A stretch of DNA of 64,000 nucleotides from Streptomyces sp. SID3212 (GTDB lineage: Bacteria > Actinomycetota > Actinomycetes > Streptomycetales > Streptomycetaceae). Every line of letters starts with the position of its first letter. Position 1 is the stretch's first letter. Below, piece after piece: positions 17,666 through 26,092 of this stretch. Where the stretch lies: assembly GCF_009865405.1 (NCBI RefSeq), contig NZ_WWJY01000454.1:1-64000 (forward strand), read 5' to 3'. A program made the translations under genes and the position numbers. The notes below the pieces were generated by a model. It was not told the origin of the DNA. It was given only the letters and a program-made list of their open reading frames with translations, and made no database searches.

Positions 17666-18850
17666 ATGACGGTCACCGTTGGCCTGAGGCCAGAACAGCT
17701 CGTCGACCCCGGACTGCACGCCACCGGCGACCCCCACGAGGTGTGGCGCTGGATGCGCGCGCACGCGCCCGTGCACCACCACGAGGCAGGGGATCTGCCC
17801 GCGTTCTGGTCGCTGACGCGGTACACCGACATCAGGTCCGTCTACCGCGACCCCGGTACGTTCAGCTCCGCGCGCGGTGTCCTGCTGCGGCCCGTGGCCA
17901 TGGGCGAGGATCCCGGCGGCGGTACGACCCTGGCGCTCACCGACCCCCCTCGCCACAAGGCGCTGCGCGGACTCATGGCCGACTGGTTCAGCACGCGGGC
18001 CGTCCGCGAGCTGGAGGGGTACATGCGGGACGCGATCCGCGCCGTCCTGGCCCGCGCGGTCGAGCAGGGCACCTGCGACTTCGTCCACGACATCGCGGGC
18101 CGGATCTCGCTGTACGTCATCGGCCGCATCCTCGGCGTCCCGCCGAAGGACCACGAGGACCTGTTCCGGTGGACGAACGAGGCGTTCCTCGCCCATACGT
18201 CCCTGGCCGCGCACCACCGCTTCATGGCGTACTTCGTCGACCTCATGGACCAGCGGCTGGAGCACCCCACCGACGACCTGGTCACCTCCCTGGTCCACGG
18301 CACGATCGACGGCGAGCCGCTGACCGAGGAGGAGATCCTCCTCAACTGCGAGAACCTGGTCGGCGCCACGGAGAACGGCCGGCTGGCCCTCGCGGGCGGC
18401 ATGCTCGCCCTCCTCGAACACCCCGGCGAACTGCGCCGGTTGCGCGAGGACCGGAGCCTGCTGCCGGGCGCCGGGGAGGAGATCCTGCGCTGGACCTCCA
18501 GCGCGACCCACAGCATGCGTACCGTCACCACGCCCACCGTCGTCCGGGGACAGCGGATCGAGGCGGGCGAGCGGGTGGTCGTCTGGGTGCCGTCGGGCAA
18601 CCGCGACGAGGAGATCTTCGACCACGCGGACCGCTTCGACATCGGGCGCGCGCCGAACCGGCACATCGCCCTCGCCGCCGGGGAGCACTTCTGCATCGGC
18701 AGCACCCTGGCCCGCGCCGAGATGCGGATCCTGCTCACCGAGATCCTCGACACCGTGGGCCGTATCGAGCTGAACGGCCCGGTCGTACGGCTGCGTTCGA
18801 TCCATGTCGCCGGTCCCGAGAGCATCCCGCTGTCCCTCGCGGGGCGCTGA
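17666..18850 (+). CDS. Cytochrome P450
   Basis: 394 residues from the ATG at 17666 (AGGAG at 17654-17658). ExxR motif in EEILRW; heme loop ALAAGEHFCIG with the Cys ligand. Two departures from consensus are visible. The first Phe of FxxGxxxC is replaced by Leu/Ala (IALAAG). The I-helix reads GATENG, keeping the acid but replacing the usual proton-relay Thr by Asn. It is likely a tailoring monooxygenase on the cluster product or a carrier-bound intermediate; ferredoxin and reductase are not in the window. Confidence 0.92.
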   Translation: MTVTVGLRPEQLVDPGLHATGDPHEVWRWMRAHAPVHHHEAGDLPAFWSLTRYTDIRSVYRDPGTFSSARGVLLRPVAMGEDPGGGTTLALTDPPRHKALRGLMADWFSTRAVRELEGYMRDAIRAVLARAVEQGTCDFVHDIAGRISLYVIGRILGVPPKDHEDLFRWTNEAFLAHTSLAAHHRFMAYFVDLMDQRLEHPTDDLVTSLVHGTIDGEPLTEEEILLNCENLVGATENGRLALAGGMLALLEHPGELRRLREDRSLLPGAGEEILRWTSSATHSMRTVTTPTVVRGQRIEAGERVVVWVPSGNRDEEIFDHADRFDIGRAPNRHIALAAGEHFCIGSTLARAEMRILLTEILDTVGRIELNGPVVRLRSIHVAGPESIPLSLAGR

Positions 18851-18905
18851 CCACCCCTTCCAACTGATACCGGCAGACCCTCAACCCTCCCCAGGAGAAG
18901 CTCAG

Positions 18906-20117
18906 ATGGCCCACCCGCACGTACTCCTGATCGGCTGGCGGCCCGACGCGGTGACCGCCCTCCACCGCCTCGGCGCCGAGGTGACCTGTGTTCTCACGGC
19001 GGCCGAACTCGACCGCCGCGGCGACCTGTTGGACGACGTGCACACCGTCGCCGTGCACGACCCGTCCGACACCGAGTCGACCCTCGCGGGGCTGGTCCGC
19101 CACGGGCTGGACGCCGACCGGTTCGACGTCGTCACCAGCCAGTTCGAGTTCACCCTGGTCAACGCGGCCGTGCTCGGCGGCGCCCGCAGCCCGATGACAC
19201 CCGTGGAGGCCCTGGCCCTGCGCGACAAGGACATCCAGAAGCGCCGCATCCGGGCCGCCGGCATCCCCGTCGCCGACTCGCGGGTGATCGTCCCCCCCCG
19301 CGACCTGGCCGGCTTCCCCTCCGTACGCGGCGTGCTCAAGCCGCTCGCCGACTCCTCCACCCGGGGCGTAAGGACCTGGAACAGCCACCCCGAACGCGAG
19401 GAGATCGCACGGCAGTTGGAGCAGGACAGCGTCGGCGCGCCCTGGCTCGCCGAGGAGTGGGTGGACGGCGGCGAACTGCACATCGACGGCGTGGTGCGCG
19501 GTGGCGAGGTGGTCTTCACGTCCGTGGGGCGCTACCTCCAGAACGTCATCGCGATCCGCGAGGGCGGGATCGTGGCGTCCGTGATGCAGCACCCCGAGGA
19601 GTGCCCGGACCTCTACGCCCGAGCGCACGCGGTCGCCGGGCGGGTGATGACGGCGCTGGGACACCACGACGGCGTGTTCCACCTGGAGGTCTTCGAGCAG
19701 GGCGACACCCTCGTCTTCGGGGAGTGCGGCGGCCGGATTCCGGGCGGGTCCTTCGACGAGATGATCCGCCTCCAGCACGGCGTCGACCTGCACGACGAGT
19801 GGGCCAGGTCGGTGCTCGGCCTCCCGTCGGTTGCGACCCCGACGACCGCCGCCACCTGGTTCGGTGACGTCTTCCTCGCCACCGCCCCGGGCCGGCTCGT
19901 GTCCCGCCCGGCCGACGACGAGGTGGCGGCCCGGGACGGCGTACGGTACGTGTCGCTCCAGGCCCGGCCCGGGGACCTGCTGGCGGACGCGGCGCAGGCG
20001 TCGAGCGTCTTCGCCGGGACGGCGGTGGTCGAGGGCAAGGACGAGGCGCACACGGCCGACCGCATCCGCCGACTGGCGGGCTGGTTCGCGGAACAGAGCG
20101 TGCTCACCTCGCCCTGA
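18906..20117 (+). CDS. ATP-grasp ligase (first of tandem pair)
   Basis: 403 residues, ATG with AGGAGAAG at 18893-18900. Start HVLLIGWRPDAVTALHRLGA is the pre-ATP-grasp fold. The nucleotide-binding Lys is in VLKPLADSSTRG, followed by AEEWVDGGELHIDG, and the metal-binding end is FGECGGRIPGGSFDE. ATP-grasp enzymes of this carbamoyl-phosphate-synthase-like group activate a carboxylate as acyl phosphate and couple it to an amine. It is followed 63 bp later by a second ATP-grasp gene, suggesting two successive amide bonds or a heteromeric ligase. Confidence 0.88.
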   Translation: MAHPHVLLIGWRPDAVTALHRLGAEVTCVLTAAELDRRGDLLDDVHTVAVHDPSDTESTLAGLVRHGLDADRFDVVTSQFEFTLVNAAVLGGARSPMTPVEALALRDKDIQKRRIRAAGIPVADSRVIVPPRDLAGFPSVRGVLKPLADSSTRGVRTWNSHPEREEIARQLEQDSVGAPWLAEEWVDGGELHIDGVVRGGEVVFTSVGRYLQNVIAIREGGIVASVMQHPEECPDLYARAHAVAGRVMTALGHHDGVFHLEVFEQGDTLVFGECGGRIPGGSFDEMIRLQHGVDLHDEWARSVLGLPSVATPTTAATWFGDVFLATAPGRLVSRPADDEVAARDGVRYVSLQARPGDLLADAAQASSVFAGTAVVEGKDEAHTADRIRRLAGWFAEQSVLTSP

Positions 20118-20180
20118 GAGGCCCGACTGCCCTTGTCCACAGCAGACTTGATTCCGTCCGGCCCTCATTCAGGAGCATCT

Positions 20181-21434
20181 GTGACCCCTCTCCCTCCCCA
20201 CCTGCTCTTCGTCGGCGGGGCCAGCCCGCTCGCGTCCAGCCTGGACATCGTCACCGCCGCGCTGACCCAGGCGCGCGCCCGGGGCATCCGTACCCATGTG
20301 ACCGGCAGGAGCGAGGTACTCGCCGCGACCCCCGCCGTCACCGAACTGGCCGACGAGGTCTCGCCGGTCGACCCCGACGATCCGGTGCTGTCCGAGGCCT
20401 GGGCGCGCCGACGCCTCGCGGCCGGGGACTCCTTCGACCTGGTCCTCGGGCTGCGGGACCCCGTACAGCTCAGTGTGGCGCGGTGTGCGGCGGTCGCCGG
20501 GGCGCCCGGGAACACAACGGAGGCCGTCCGGCGCGTACGGGACAAGGACGCCTGCCGGGCGGCCCTGGCCGCAGCCGGGTTCCGGCAGCCACGGGTGCGG
20601 CTGTGCGCGGGCCTCGGCCAGGCGGAGGCGTTTCTCGCGGAGTCGTACGGCCCCTGGGTGGTGAAGCCACGGGACGGCATGGGCAGTGTCGGGGTACGGA
20701 AGGTGACCGGGCCCGCCGACCTGCCGCGCGCCGTGGAGGAACTCCCCACCAGCGAGCCGTTCCTCGTGGAGGAGTTCGTGGAGGGACCGGAGTTCAGTGT
20801 GGAGGGCGTCCTCCTCCAGGACGGGCCCAAGGTGCTCGCGATCACCGCGAAGGAGAAACTGCCGCCGCCGTACTTCGTGGAGATCGGCCACGTCCTCCCC
20901 GCCGAACTGTCCGACATCGTACGGCGCGAGGTGGAGGACGAGGTCGTCCGGGCCCTGACTGCGCTGGACCTGCGCTTCGGCGTCTTCCACGCCGAACTGT
21001 GGGTGACGGACGCCGGGATCGTCCTCGGCGAGGTGCACACGCGCCCCGGCGGCGACTGGCTCCACCTGCTGCTGTCCCACGCCATCCCCGGTCTTGAACT
21101 GTTCGGCCTGCTCTACGACGACGCGCTGGGACGCGACCACGCCCGGGACCTCACCCCGACCCGCGCCGCCGCCGTCGCCTTCCTCGCCCCGGAGCCGGGG
21201 CGGCTGGTCGAGGTGACCGGCTGGGAGCGGGTCCTGGCCCATCCGGCCGTCCTGCGGGCGGAGTTGGGCGTGGTGCCGGGGGACGTCATCGCTCCGGTAC
21301 GGAACTCCGGCGACCGGGCCGGATTCGTGGTGGTCGGCGGGGCCACGCCCCGGGAGGCACGCGAGCTGGCGGCGGAGGTGACGGCCCTGCTGTCGTTCGA
21401 GGTGGAGCCGGCGGCGGTGGCGGTGTCGCACTGA
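20181..21434 (+). CDS. ATP-grasp ligase (second of tandem pair)
   Basis: 417 residues from the GTG at 20181, which has AGGAG at 20171; an earlier in-frame TTG at 20133 lacks a good site. ATP-grasp elements are VVKPRDGMGSVGVRKV, LVEEFVEGPEFSVEG, HAELWVTD and VLGEVHTRPGGDW. It resembles the first ligase in layout but not closely in sequence. Probable role is amide or peptide bond formation with ATP, acting with its neighbour and the NRPS proteins. A strong terminator follows. Confidence 0.88.
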   Translation: MTPLPPHLLFVGGASPLASSLDIVTAALTQARARGIRTHVTGRSEVLAATPAVTELADEVSPVDPDDPVLSEAWARRRLAAGDSFDLVLGLRDPVQLSVARCAAVAGAPGNTTEAVRRVRDKDACRAALAAAGFRQPRVRLCAGLGQAEAFLAESYGPWVVKPRDGMGSVGVRKVTGPADLPRAVEELPTSEPFLVEEFVEGPEFSVEGVLLQDGPKVLAITAKEKLPPPYFVEIGHVLPAELSDIVRREVEDEVVRALTALDLRFGVFHAELWVTDAGIVLGEVHTRPGGDWLHLLLSHAIPGLELFGLLYDDALGRDHARDLTPTRAAAVAFLAPEPGRLVEVTGWERVLAHPAVLRAELGVVPGDVIAPVRNSGDRAGFVVVGGATPREARELAAEVTALLSFEVEPAAVAVSH

Positions 21435-21469
21435 CACCGGCGGGACCCACACGTCACCGGCCGCATACG

Positions 21470-21534
21470 CGAACCGCCCCGGGCGGCGCGCCGATCCGTG
21501 TTCCGTACGGAGGCGCACCGCCCGGGGCGGTTCG
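21470..21534. terminator. Bidirectional terminator between convergent genes
   Basis: Arms CGAACCGCCCCGGGCGG (from 21470) and CCGCCCGGGGCGGTTCG (to 21534) are fully complementary around a loop of about 30 bases that can itself pair in part. Confidence 0.85.
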
Positions 21535-21580
21535 TTTCGGCGGAGGCCAGGGGCCAGGGCCAGGGGCGGGGGCCTCCGGG

Positions 21581-22471
21581 TCAGCCCGCCTCCCGGCGGC
21601 CCGTCGCCGCCCGGGCCGCGTCGAATTCCACGTACTGCCGGCTCAGCGTTTCGGCCAGGTCCGCCCAGCCCGCGTAGTCGCCGTACTCCAACGCACAGCG
21701 CTGGAAGCCCAGTCGGGGGTCGTCCACCGCCAGACGGCCGCTGTGGGCCGCCACATGGTCCAGGAACGCCCGCGACTCGTCGATGATCTTCGCGTTGTTG
21801 ATGTGCCACTCCCCGGAGGAGTACGCGGCGACCCGCTTGGCCAGCCGCTCGCCCGCCGAGGCGGTCCACTTGAAGTGGTGCACCTGTGCGTACACCCGCG
21901 CGGCCGGGGCGCCCCGGCCGGTCCAGCTGTTGTGCTGCCCGTACCCCAGCTCCATCCGGCCACGTGCCAGCGGCACCTTCGTCGGCCGGGCTCCCATGAG
22001 CCGCAGGGTCACCAGCCCGGCGAGGGGGTACTGCCGCCACAGCGGCGCCGAGCCGAACGGTCCGGGGTCGGGGAAGGAGCCGTCGGCGGCCACCCGGTCG
22101 AGGAACGCCCCTTCCACGTAGTCGAATCCGTGCCGCTCGCAGTGGGCGACCGTCTCCTTCAGGGAGTCCGGGTAGACCTGGAACTCGTCCAGGTCGGCCA
22201 CCACCCACCAGTCGTCGGGGTGTTCGGCCATCGTTTCCCGGATCAGCCGCGGGTTGAGATGTTCGTGCCACGGCCCGACGCTGATCCGGGTGAAGTCGTG
22301 CCCCGCGTCCCGGACGACCTCGACGGACGACGGGAGGGTGGGGTCCTCCCTGCTCTCCACATGGCGGATCACGTGGAACGCCTCGACGCCGAGCCCTTCG
22401 TAGTGGGCCAGCATGTGCGGCAGGAGCGAGGTGTCCCCGCCCACGACCGACACCAGGCGGACGACGGTCAC
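21581..22471 (-). CDS. Glycosyltransferase, GT2/GT92-like
   Basis: 296 residues. The N-terminus VRLVSVVGGDTSLLPHMLAHY and the metal-binding DxD in WWVVADLDEFQVYP are typical of the GT-A group with Glyco_tranf_2_4 or GT92-like domains. A later HHFKW and W/H-rich segment fits the acceptor side. It overlaps the GT8 gene by 4 bp (ATGA), so two sugars may be added in sequence. No membrane segment is visible. Confidence 0.78.
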   Translation of the reverse strand: MTVVRLVSVVGGDTSLLPHMLAHYEGLGVEAFHVIRHVESREDPTLPSSVEVVRDAGHDFTRISVGPWHEHLNPRLIRETMAEHPDDWWVVADLDEFQVYPDSLKETVAHCERHGFDYVEGAFLDRVAADGSFPDPGPFGSAPLWRQYPLAGLVTLRLMGARPTKVPLARGRMELGYGQHNSWTGRGAPAARVYAQVHHFKWTASAGERLAKRVAAYSSGEWHINNAKIIDESRAFLDHVAAHSGRLAVDDPRLGFQRCALEYGDYAGWADLAETLSRQYVEFDAARAATGRREAG

Positions 22472-23307
22472 GACGAACCGGTCAGGGCGAGCACGGAGGA
22501 GTACTCCTCGTACAGCCGGCGCAGCGCGTTGTCGGGGAAGACGTCCCCCCAGGGCTTGTCCCCGCCGATGAAGTGGATGATGCCCTCACGGCGCGTCAGG
22601 TAGTCGAGCCGGCCGCTGCCGAAACGCCCGTGGACCGGGTGCTCGATGAGCTTGTTCCACTTGTCGGGTACGGGCGTCCAGCGTTCCGCGTAAAGGTAGT
22701 TGAGGATGTCCTGGTCGAGCGTCGGGATGTCCTTCCCGTACGTCCGGTAGATGTCCAGGGACCGTTCCGTGGTGTTCTCGGCCCGCCACCGGTCCATGTC
22801 GATCAGCAGCACACCCGCGTTGAAGTAGCCGGGCGGCTTGGCGCCGGTCTGGCTCAGGCTCGCCCGGTCGCCCAGGGTCAGCACCCGGGCCGGCGCCACC
22901 TCGTTGATCACGGCGCCGATGGTGTTCCCCGCCAGGTCGTGCCGGTACAGCTCCGTCAGGTCGTCCAGGACCAGCGTGTCGACGTCGAGGTAGATGACCC
23001 GGCCGATGTCGCGGGGCACGACGTCGCCGATGTGCAGCCGGTGCAGCGTGGCGGCCGTCCAGTGCTTGCGCGGGGTGGCCATCTCCAGCCGGTCGGGGAC
23101 GGTGTAGAGGTCCACGTCCCCCACCCGGCCCAGGGCGTCGGCGAGGAACCGCCTGCCGTCGGCCCCGAGTCCCGAGTCGATGACGTGGAAGGCCGGGCGG
23201 CTGCTCGTGTCACGCAGGCCGGCCCCGATCGAGTGGGCCACCACCGCGGCGGCGTCGACATAGTTCTGGTCCACCGCGAACACCACGTGGAGATCCTGCT
23301 GTCCCAT
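22468..23307 (-). CDS. Glycosyltransferase family 8 (LgtC/glycogenin type)
   Basis: 279 residues. It starts VVFAVDQNYVDAAAVVAHSI, has the metal-binding DxD in VIYLDVDTLVLDD, FNAGVLLIDMDRWR, LDQDILN, and the C-terminal HFIGGDKPW. All are signature positions of retaining GT8 enzymes, which use UDP-Glc or UDP-Gal. GalU, encoded two genes away, makes UDP-glucose, so the donor may be supplied locally. First gene of a two-gene transferase unit with its own cluster-type promoter. Confidence 0.9.
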   Translation of the reverse strand: MGQQDLHVVFAVDQNYVDAAAVVAHSIGAGLRDTSSRPAFHVIDSGLGADGRRFLADALGRVGDVDLYTVPDRLEMATPRKHWTAATLHRLHIGDVVPRDIGRVIYLDVDTLVLDDLTELYRHDLAGNTIGAVINEVAPARVLTLGDRASLSQTGAKPPGYFNAGVLLIDMDRWRAENTTERSLDIYRTYGKDIPTLDQDILNYLYAERWTPVPDKWNKLIEHPVHGRFGSGRLDYLTRREGIIHFIGGDKPWGDVFPDNALRRLYEEYSSVLALTGSS

Positions 23308-23343
23308 GACCGCTCCTCGGCTTCTCGGGAGTTCGTGATCGCC

Positions 23344-23372
23344 ACTCTACGAGCCGCCTCATGTGCTGGCAA
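23344..23372 (-). promoter_or_regulatory. Promoter of the glycosyltransferase pair with cluster half-site
   Basis: On the minus strand, TTGCCA (complement of 23367-23372) and TAGAGT (complement of 23344-23349) are separated by 17 bp, a good streptomycete promoter. The TTGCCA is one arm of the imperfect dyad GGCAA-TGTT-CTGCC (23368-23381). Confidence 0.6.
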
Positions 23373-23422
23373 TGTTCTGCCTCAACTTGGCACAATGAGA
23401 TGACCCCAACGGCTCGATACCG

Positions 23423-23455
23423 TTGCCACGTTGGGCAATGGCTGGCAAACTTGCC
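23423..23455 (+). promoter_or_regulatory. Operator/promoter of the TauD-type dioxygenase gene
   Basis: TTGCC-ACGTTG-GGCAA (23423-23438) followed by GGCAA-AC-TTGCC (23444-23455). TTGCCA at 23423 and CAAACT at about 23446 are 17 bp apart and can serve as -35/-10. Same half-sites as the other cluster promoters. Confidence 0.55.
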
Positions 23456-23505
23456 GTCGGGCACCCCGCCCGCCCTTCCCGAAACCCGTCAGAAAGGCGT
23501 GCACC

Positions 23506-24402
23506 GTGACCATGACCCAACTGCCCTTGACCGACGTGGGGATCGTCCCGCTGGCCGGCGGTATCGGCGCCGAACTCACCGGTGTGGACTCGGCAGGACC
23601 GCTCGCCGACGAGACCGTCGCGCAGGTGCGCCGCGCCCTCCTCGCCCACAAGGTGGTGTTCCTGCGCGGCCAGCGGCTGGACTACGACAGCCAGGCGGCG
23701 TTCGCCCGCCGGTTCGGCGACCTGACGCTGGGTCACCCCGTCTACGCCGCGCCCCAGGACCGCCCCGCCGTACGGGAGATCGACTCCCGCGCGGGCACCC
23801 GCGCCAACCACTGGCACACCGACCTCACCTTCGTCGAACGGCCGCCGGCCCTCGCCTTCCTCCACAACAAGGTCATCCCGCCGGTGGGCGGCGACACGAT
23901 GTGGGCGAACACCGTCGCCGCGTACGAGAGCCTGCCCGAGCCGCTCCGCGCACTGGCCGACCGCCTGCGGATCGTGCACAGCAACGACTCCGACTACACC
24001 GACGAGACGGTCGCGGCCCGCGCGGAGTACATCTCCACGCTGTACGAGACCGAGCACCCCGCCGTCCACGTGCACCCGGAGACCGGCGAGCGGTCGCTGC
24101 TCCTCGGGGGCTTCGCGCGCCGCGCGGTGGGCTTCGGTCCGCAGGCCTCGCGCGACCTGATGCGGATCCTCCAGGAGTACGTGGTCCGGCCCGAGCACAC
24201 CGTCCGGTGGACCTGGCGCGTCGGTGACCTGGCCATCTGGGACAACCGCGCGACCCAGCACTACGCGATCCACGACTACGGCACCGAGGCCCGCCGCGCC
24301 GAGCGCTGCACGGTCGTGGGCTCCGTCCCGGTCGGGACCGACGGCCGCCCCAGTGTGACCGTGAGCGGGGACACCTCCACGTACAGCGCCGGTGTCGCCT
24401 GA
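23506..24402 (+). CDS. TauD/TfdA family 2-oxoglutarate and Fe(II)-dependent dioxygenase
   Basis: 298 residues from the GTG at 23506 (AGAAAGG upstream); ATG at 23512 is possible. The HxD motif is HWHTDLTF, the distal His is in QHYAIHDYG and the 2-oxoglutarate-binding Arg is in RRAERCTVV. These enzymes hydroxylate or otherwise oxidise unactivated carbons. It probably hydroxylates an amino acid building block or the assembled scaffold. It is followed by galU in the same direction. Confidence 0.92.
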   Translation: MTMTQLPLTDVGIVPLAGGIGAELTGVDSAGPLADETVAQVRRALLAHKVVFLRGQRLDYDSQAAFARRFGDLTLGHPVYAAPQDRPAVREIDSRAGTRANHWHTDLTFVERPPALAFLHNKVIPPVGGDTMWANTVAAYESLPEPLRALADRLRIVHSNDSDYTDETVAARAEYISTLYETEHPAVHVHPETGERSLLLGGFARRAVGFGPQASRDLMRILQEYVVRPEHTVRWTWRVGDLAIWDNRATQHYAIHDYGTEARRAERCTVVGSVPVGTDGRPSVTVSGDTSTYSAGVA

Positions 24403-24460
24403 GCGTCCGCCCGCCGGACCGGGCGCCCGCCCTTCGAACCGAGCCTCCGCCCGTCGAACC
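24401..24460 (+). repeat. 20-bp tandem repeat starting at the stop codon
   Basis: Three successive 20-mers beginning G(A/G)GC and ending ACC (24401-24420, 24421-24440, 24441-24460), plus a 3-base start of a fourth. The first begins on the second base of the TGA of the dioxygenase gene. The repeats fill most of the gap to galU. Confidence 0.8.
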
Positions 24461-24471
24461 GAGAGGGTCCC

Positions 24472-25380
24472 ATGACCACGACGATCCGCAGGGCTGTCAT
24501 TCCCGCCGCCGGCCTGGGCTCGCGCCTGCTGCCGCTGACGAAGTCGACACCGAAGGAGATGCTGCCCATCGGTGACAAGCCCGTCATCGAACACACCGTC
24601 AGAGAGCTGGTGGCGTCCGGCATCACGGACATCACCATTGTGGTCTCCGGGGGCAAGGGCATGATCCAGGAGCACTTCCGGCCCAACCCGGCACTGGCCG
24701 AACAGCTGCGTGTCGACGGCAAGTCGGCGTACGCGGACGCGGTGGAGGACGTCGCCGAGCTGTCCCGGCTCGGGCACATCACCTACCTCGACCAGCACGG
24801 CCCGTACGGCAACGGCACCCCCGTCCTGAACGCGGCCCGCAACTTCGACGACGAACCGATGCTCGTCCTGTGGCCCGACGACGTGTTCGTGGCGGAGGTC
24901 CCGCGCGCCCAACAGCTCATCAGGGCCTACGAGATGACCAACAGCCCTGTTCTCGCCCTCATCCCGATGGACCCCGCGGACTCCCGCCGCTACGGCGTCC
25001 CGGTGGTCGCGGAGGACCTGGACGACGGGCTGCTGCGGATCACCGGCCTGGTCGAGAAGCCCAAGCCCGAGGACGCGCCCTCCGCGTACGCGGCCATCGG
25101 CGGGTACGTCATCACCCCCGCCATCATCGACGAACTGCGCGAACAGACGCGGTGCTGGCACGAACACCGCACCGGCGAGATCTACCTGACCGACGCCATC
25201 AACGCGTACGCGCGGCGCCACGCGGCGTACGGGCAGGTGATGCGCGGGACGTGGTACGACACCGGCAACCCGCTGGCGTACCTCACCGCGCAGTTCGCGG
25301 TGGCGCTCGCCGACCCCGAGTACGGCCCGCACCTGCGCCGGCTCGCGCGGGACCTGGGCGAGCCCGGCGGTTCCGTCTAG
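24472..25380 (+). CDS. galU: UTP-glucose-1-phosphate uridylyltransferase
   Basis: 302 residues, ATG with GAGAGGG upstream. The nucleotidyl-transferase signature AAGLGSRLLPLTKSTPKEML contains the catalytic Arg and Lys. Further GalU blocks are VSGGKGMIQEHF, LWPDDVF, LVEKPKPEDAPS and GEIYLTDAI. It converts UTP and glucose-1-phosphate to UDP-glucose. Its position between a dioxygenase and glycosyltransferase genes suggests a cluster copy that secures the sugar donor. The C-terminus is of normal length. Confidence 0.92.
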   Translation: MTTTIRRAVIPAAGLGSRLLPLTKSTPKEMLPIGDKPVIEHTVRELVASGITDITIVVSGGKGMIQEHFRPNPALAEQLRVDGKSAYADAVEDVAELSRLGHITYLDQHGPYGNGTPVLNAARNFDDEPMLVLWPDDVFVAEVPRAQQLIRAYEMTNSPVLALIPMDPADSRRYGVPVVAEDLDDGLLRITGLVEKPKPEDAPSAYAAIGGYVITPAIIDELREQTRCWHEHRTGEIYLTDAINAYARRHAAYGQVMRGTWYDTGNPLAYLTAQFAVALADPEYGPHLRRLARDLGEPGGSV

Positions 25381-25525
25381 GCGCGGGTCCGTCTCAGGCG
25401 GCGGGGCCCGGGACTGGCCGGTTCCGGCCCGGCGCGTTCGGCCCCGTTGACCGTCCGAATCGGTACATGTCAGCTTGGGTGCCGCCCGGGGACGCGCCCC
25501 GGGCACGACGTGTCGAGGGAGAACG

Positions 25526-25999
25526 ATGAAGGCGGAAAGATCGCGTTCTGTGTCCGCTGTCACACTGGTCGCCGTCCTGGCGACGCTGTCCGTCGGTACG
25601 GCGGTCACGGCGCAGGCACACCCGTCGGCGTCCGGGACCGCCGTGTCGGCCGCCGCGTTCGGGGCCGAGAGCGAGCCGACCCCCGAGGAGCAGGCGCACC
25701 TGCGGGAGGTGGCCGGGACGATCTGGACGCCCGAGCTGGCCGCCGGGTGGAACATGAACAGTGAGGTCGAGGCCGTGCTCTCGACCGTGACGAACGAGAT
25801 CCTCGAATGCTCCCGCGCGTTCGCGCTGGTGCCGAGGCCGCCCGCGTTCTTCCCCGGCCCGAGCTACCTGCGGCAGTACTGGAAGCAGGTCAAGGACTAC
25901 TTCCTGGCGGTCCGGGACAACCGCACCTACCGCGCGTGTGTCGTCACGGGTGCGGCGAACTACCGGTCCGCGATCGAGATGGCGTCCCAGGGCATCTGA
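25526..25999 (+). CDS. Secreted protein of unknown function
   Basis: 157 residues from the ATG at 25526 (GAGGGAGAACG upstream); the frame is open earlier but without a ribosome-binding site. It has a clear signal peptide (KAERSRS, hydrophobic core, cleavage near AQA). The mature part is mostly helical, with two Cys (LECSR, YRACVV) and several aromatic residues (YLRQYWKQVKDYF). I recognise no family. It could be a small extracellular helical protein acting on the product or the cell surface; that is speculative. Confidence 0.65.
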   Translation: MKAERSRSVSAVTLVAVLATLSVGTAVTAQAHPSASGTAVSAAAFGAESEPTPEEQAHLREVAGTIWTPELAAGWNMNSEVEAVLSTVTNEILECSRAFALVPRPPAFFPGPSYLRQYWKQVKDYFLAVRDNRTYRACVVTGAANYRSAIEMASQGI

Positions 26000-26092
26000 C
26001 ACCCCGCCGACCGACCCGCGCGACCACGTGCGTCGGCCCCTGTGCGGCACCCGCCGCCCAGGGGCCTCCGCGCGACCCTTCCGTACCGCCGG

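Noticed and set aside
25475-25525. Longer start for the secreted 157-residue protein
   Set aside because: The extra 17 residues would put Arg-rich sequence before a complete signal peptide that begins at a start with a good ribosome-binding site.
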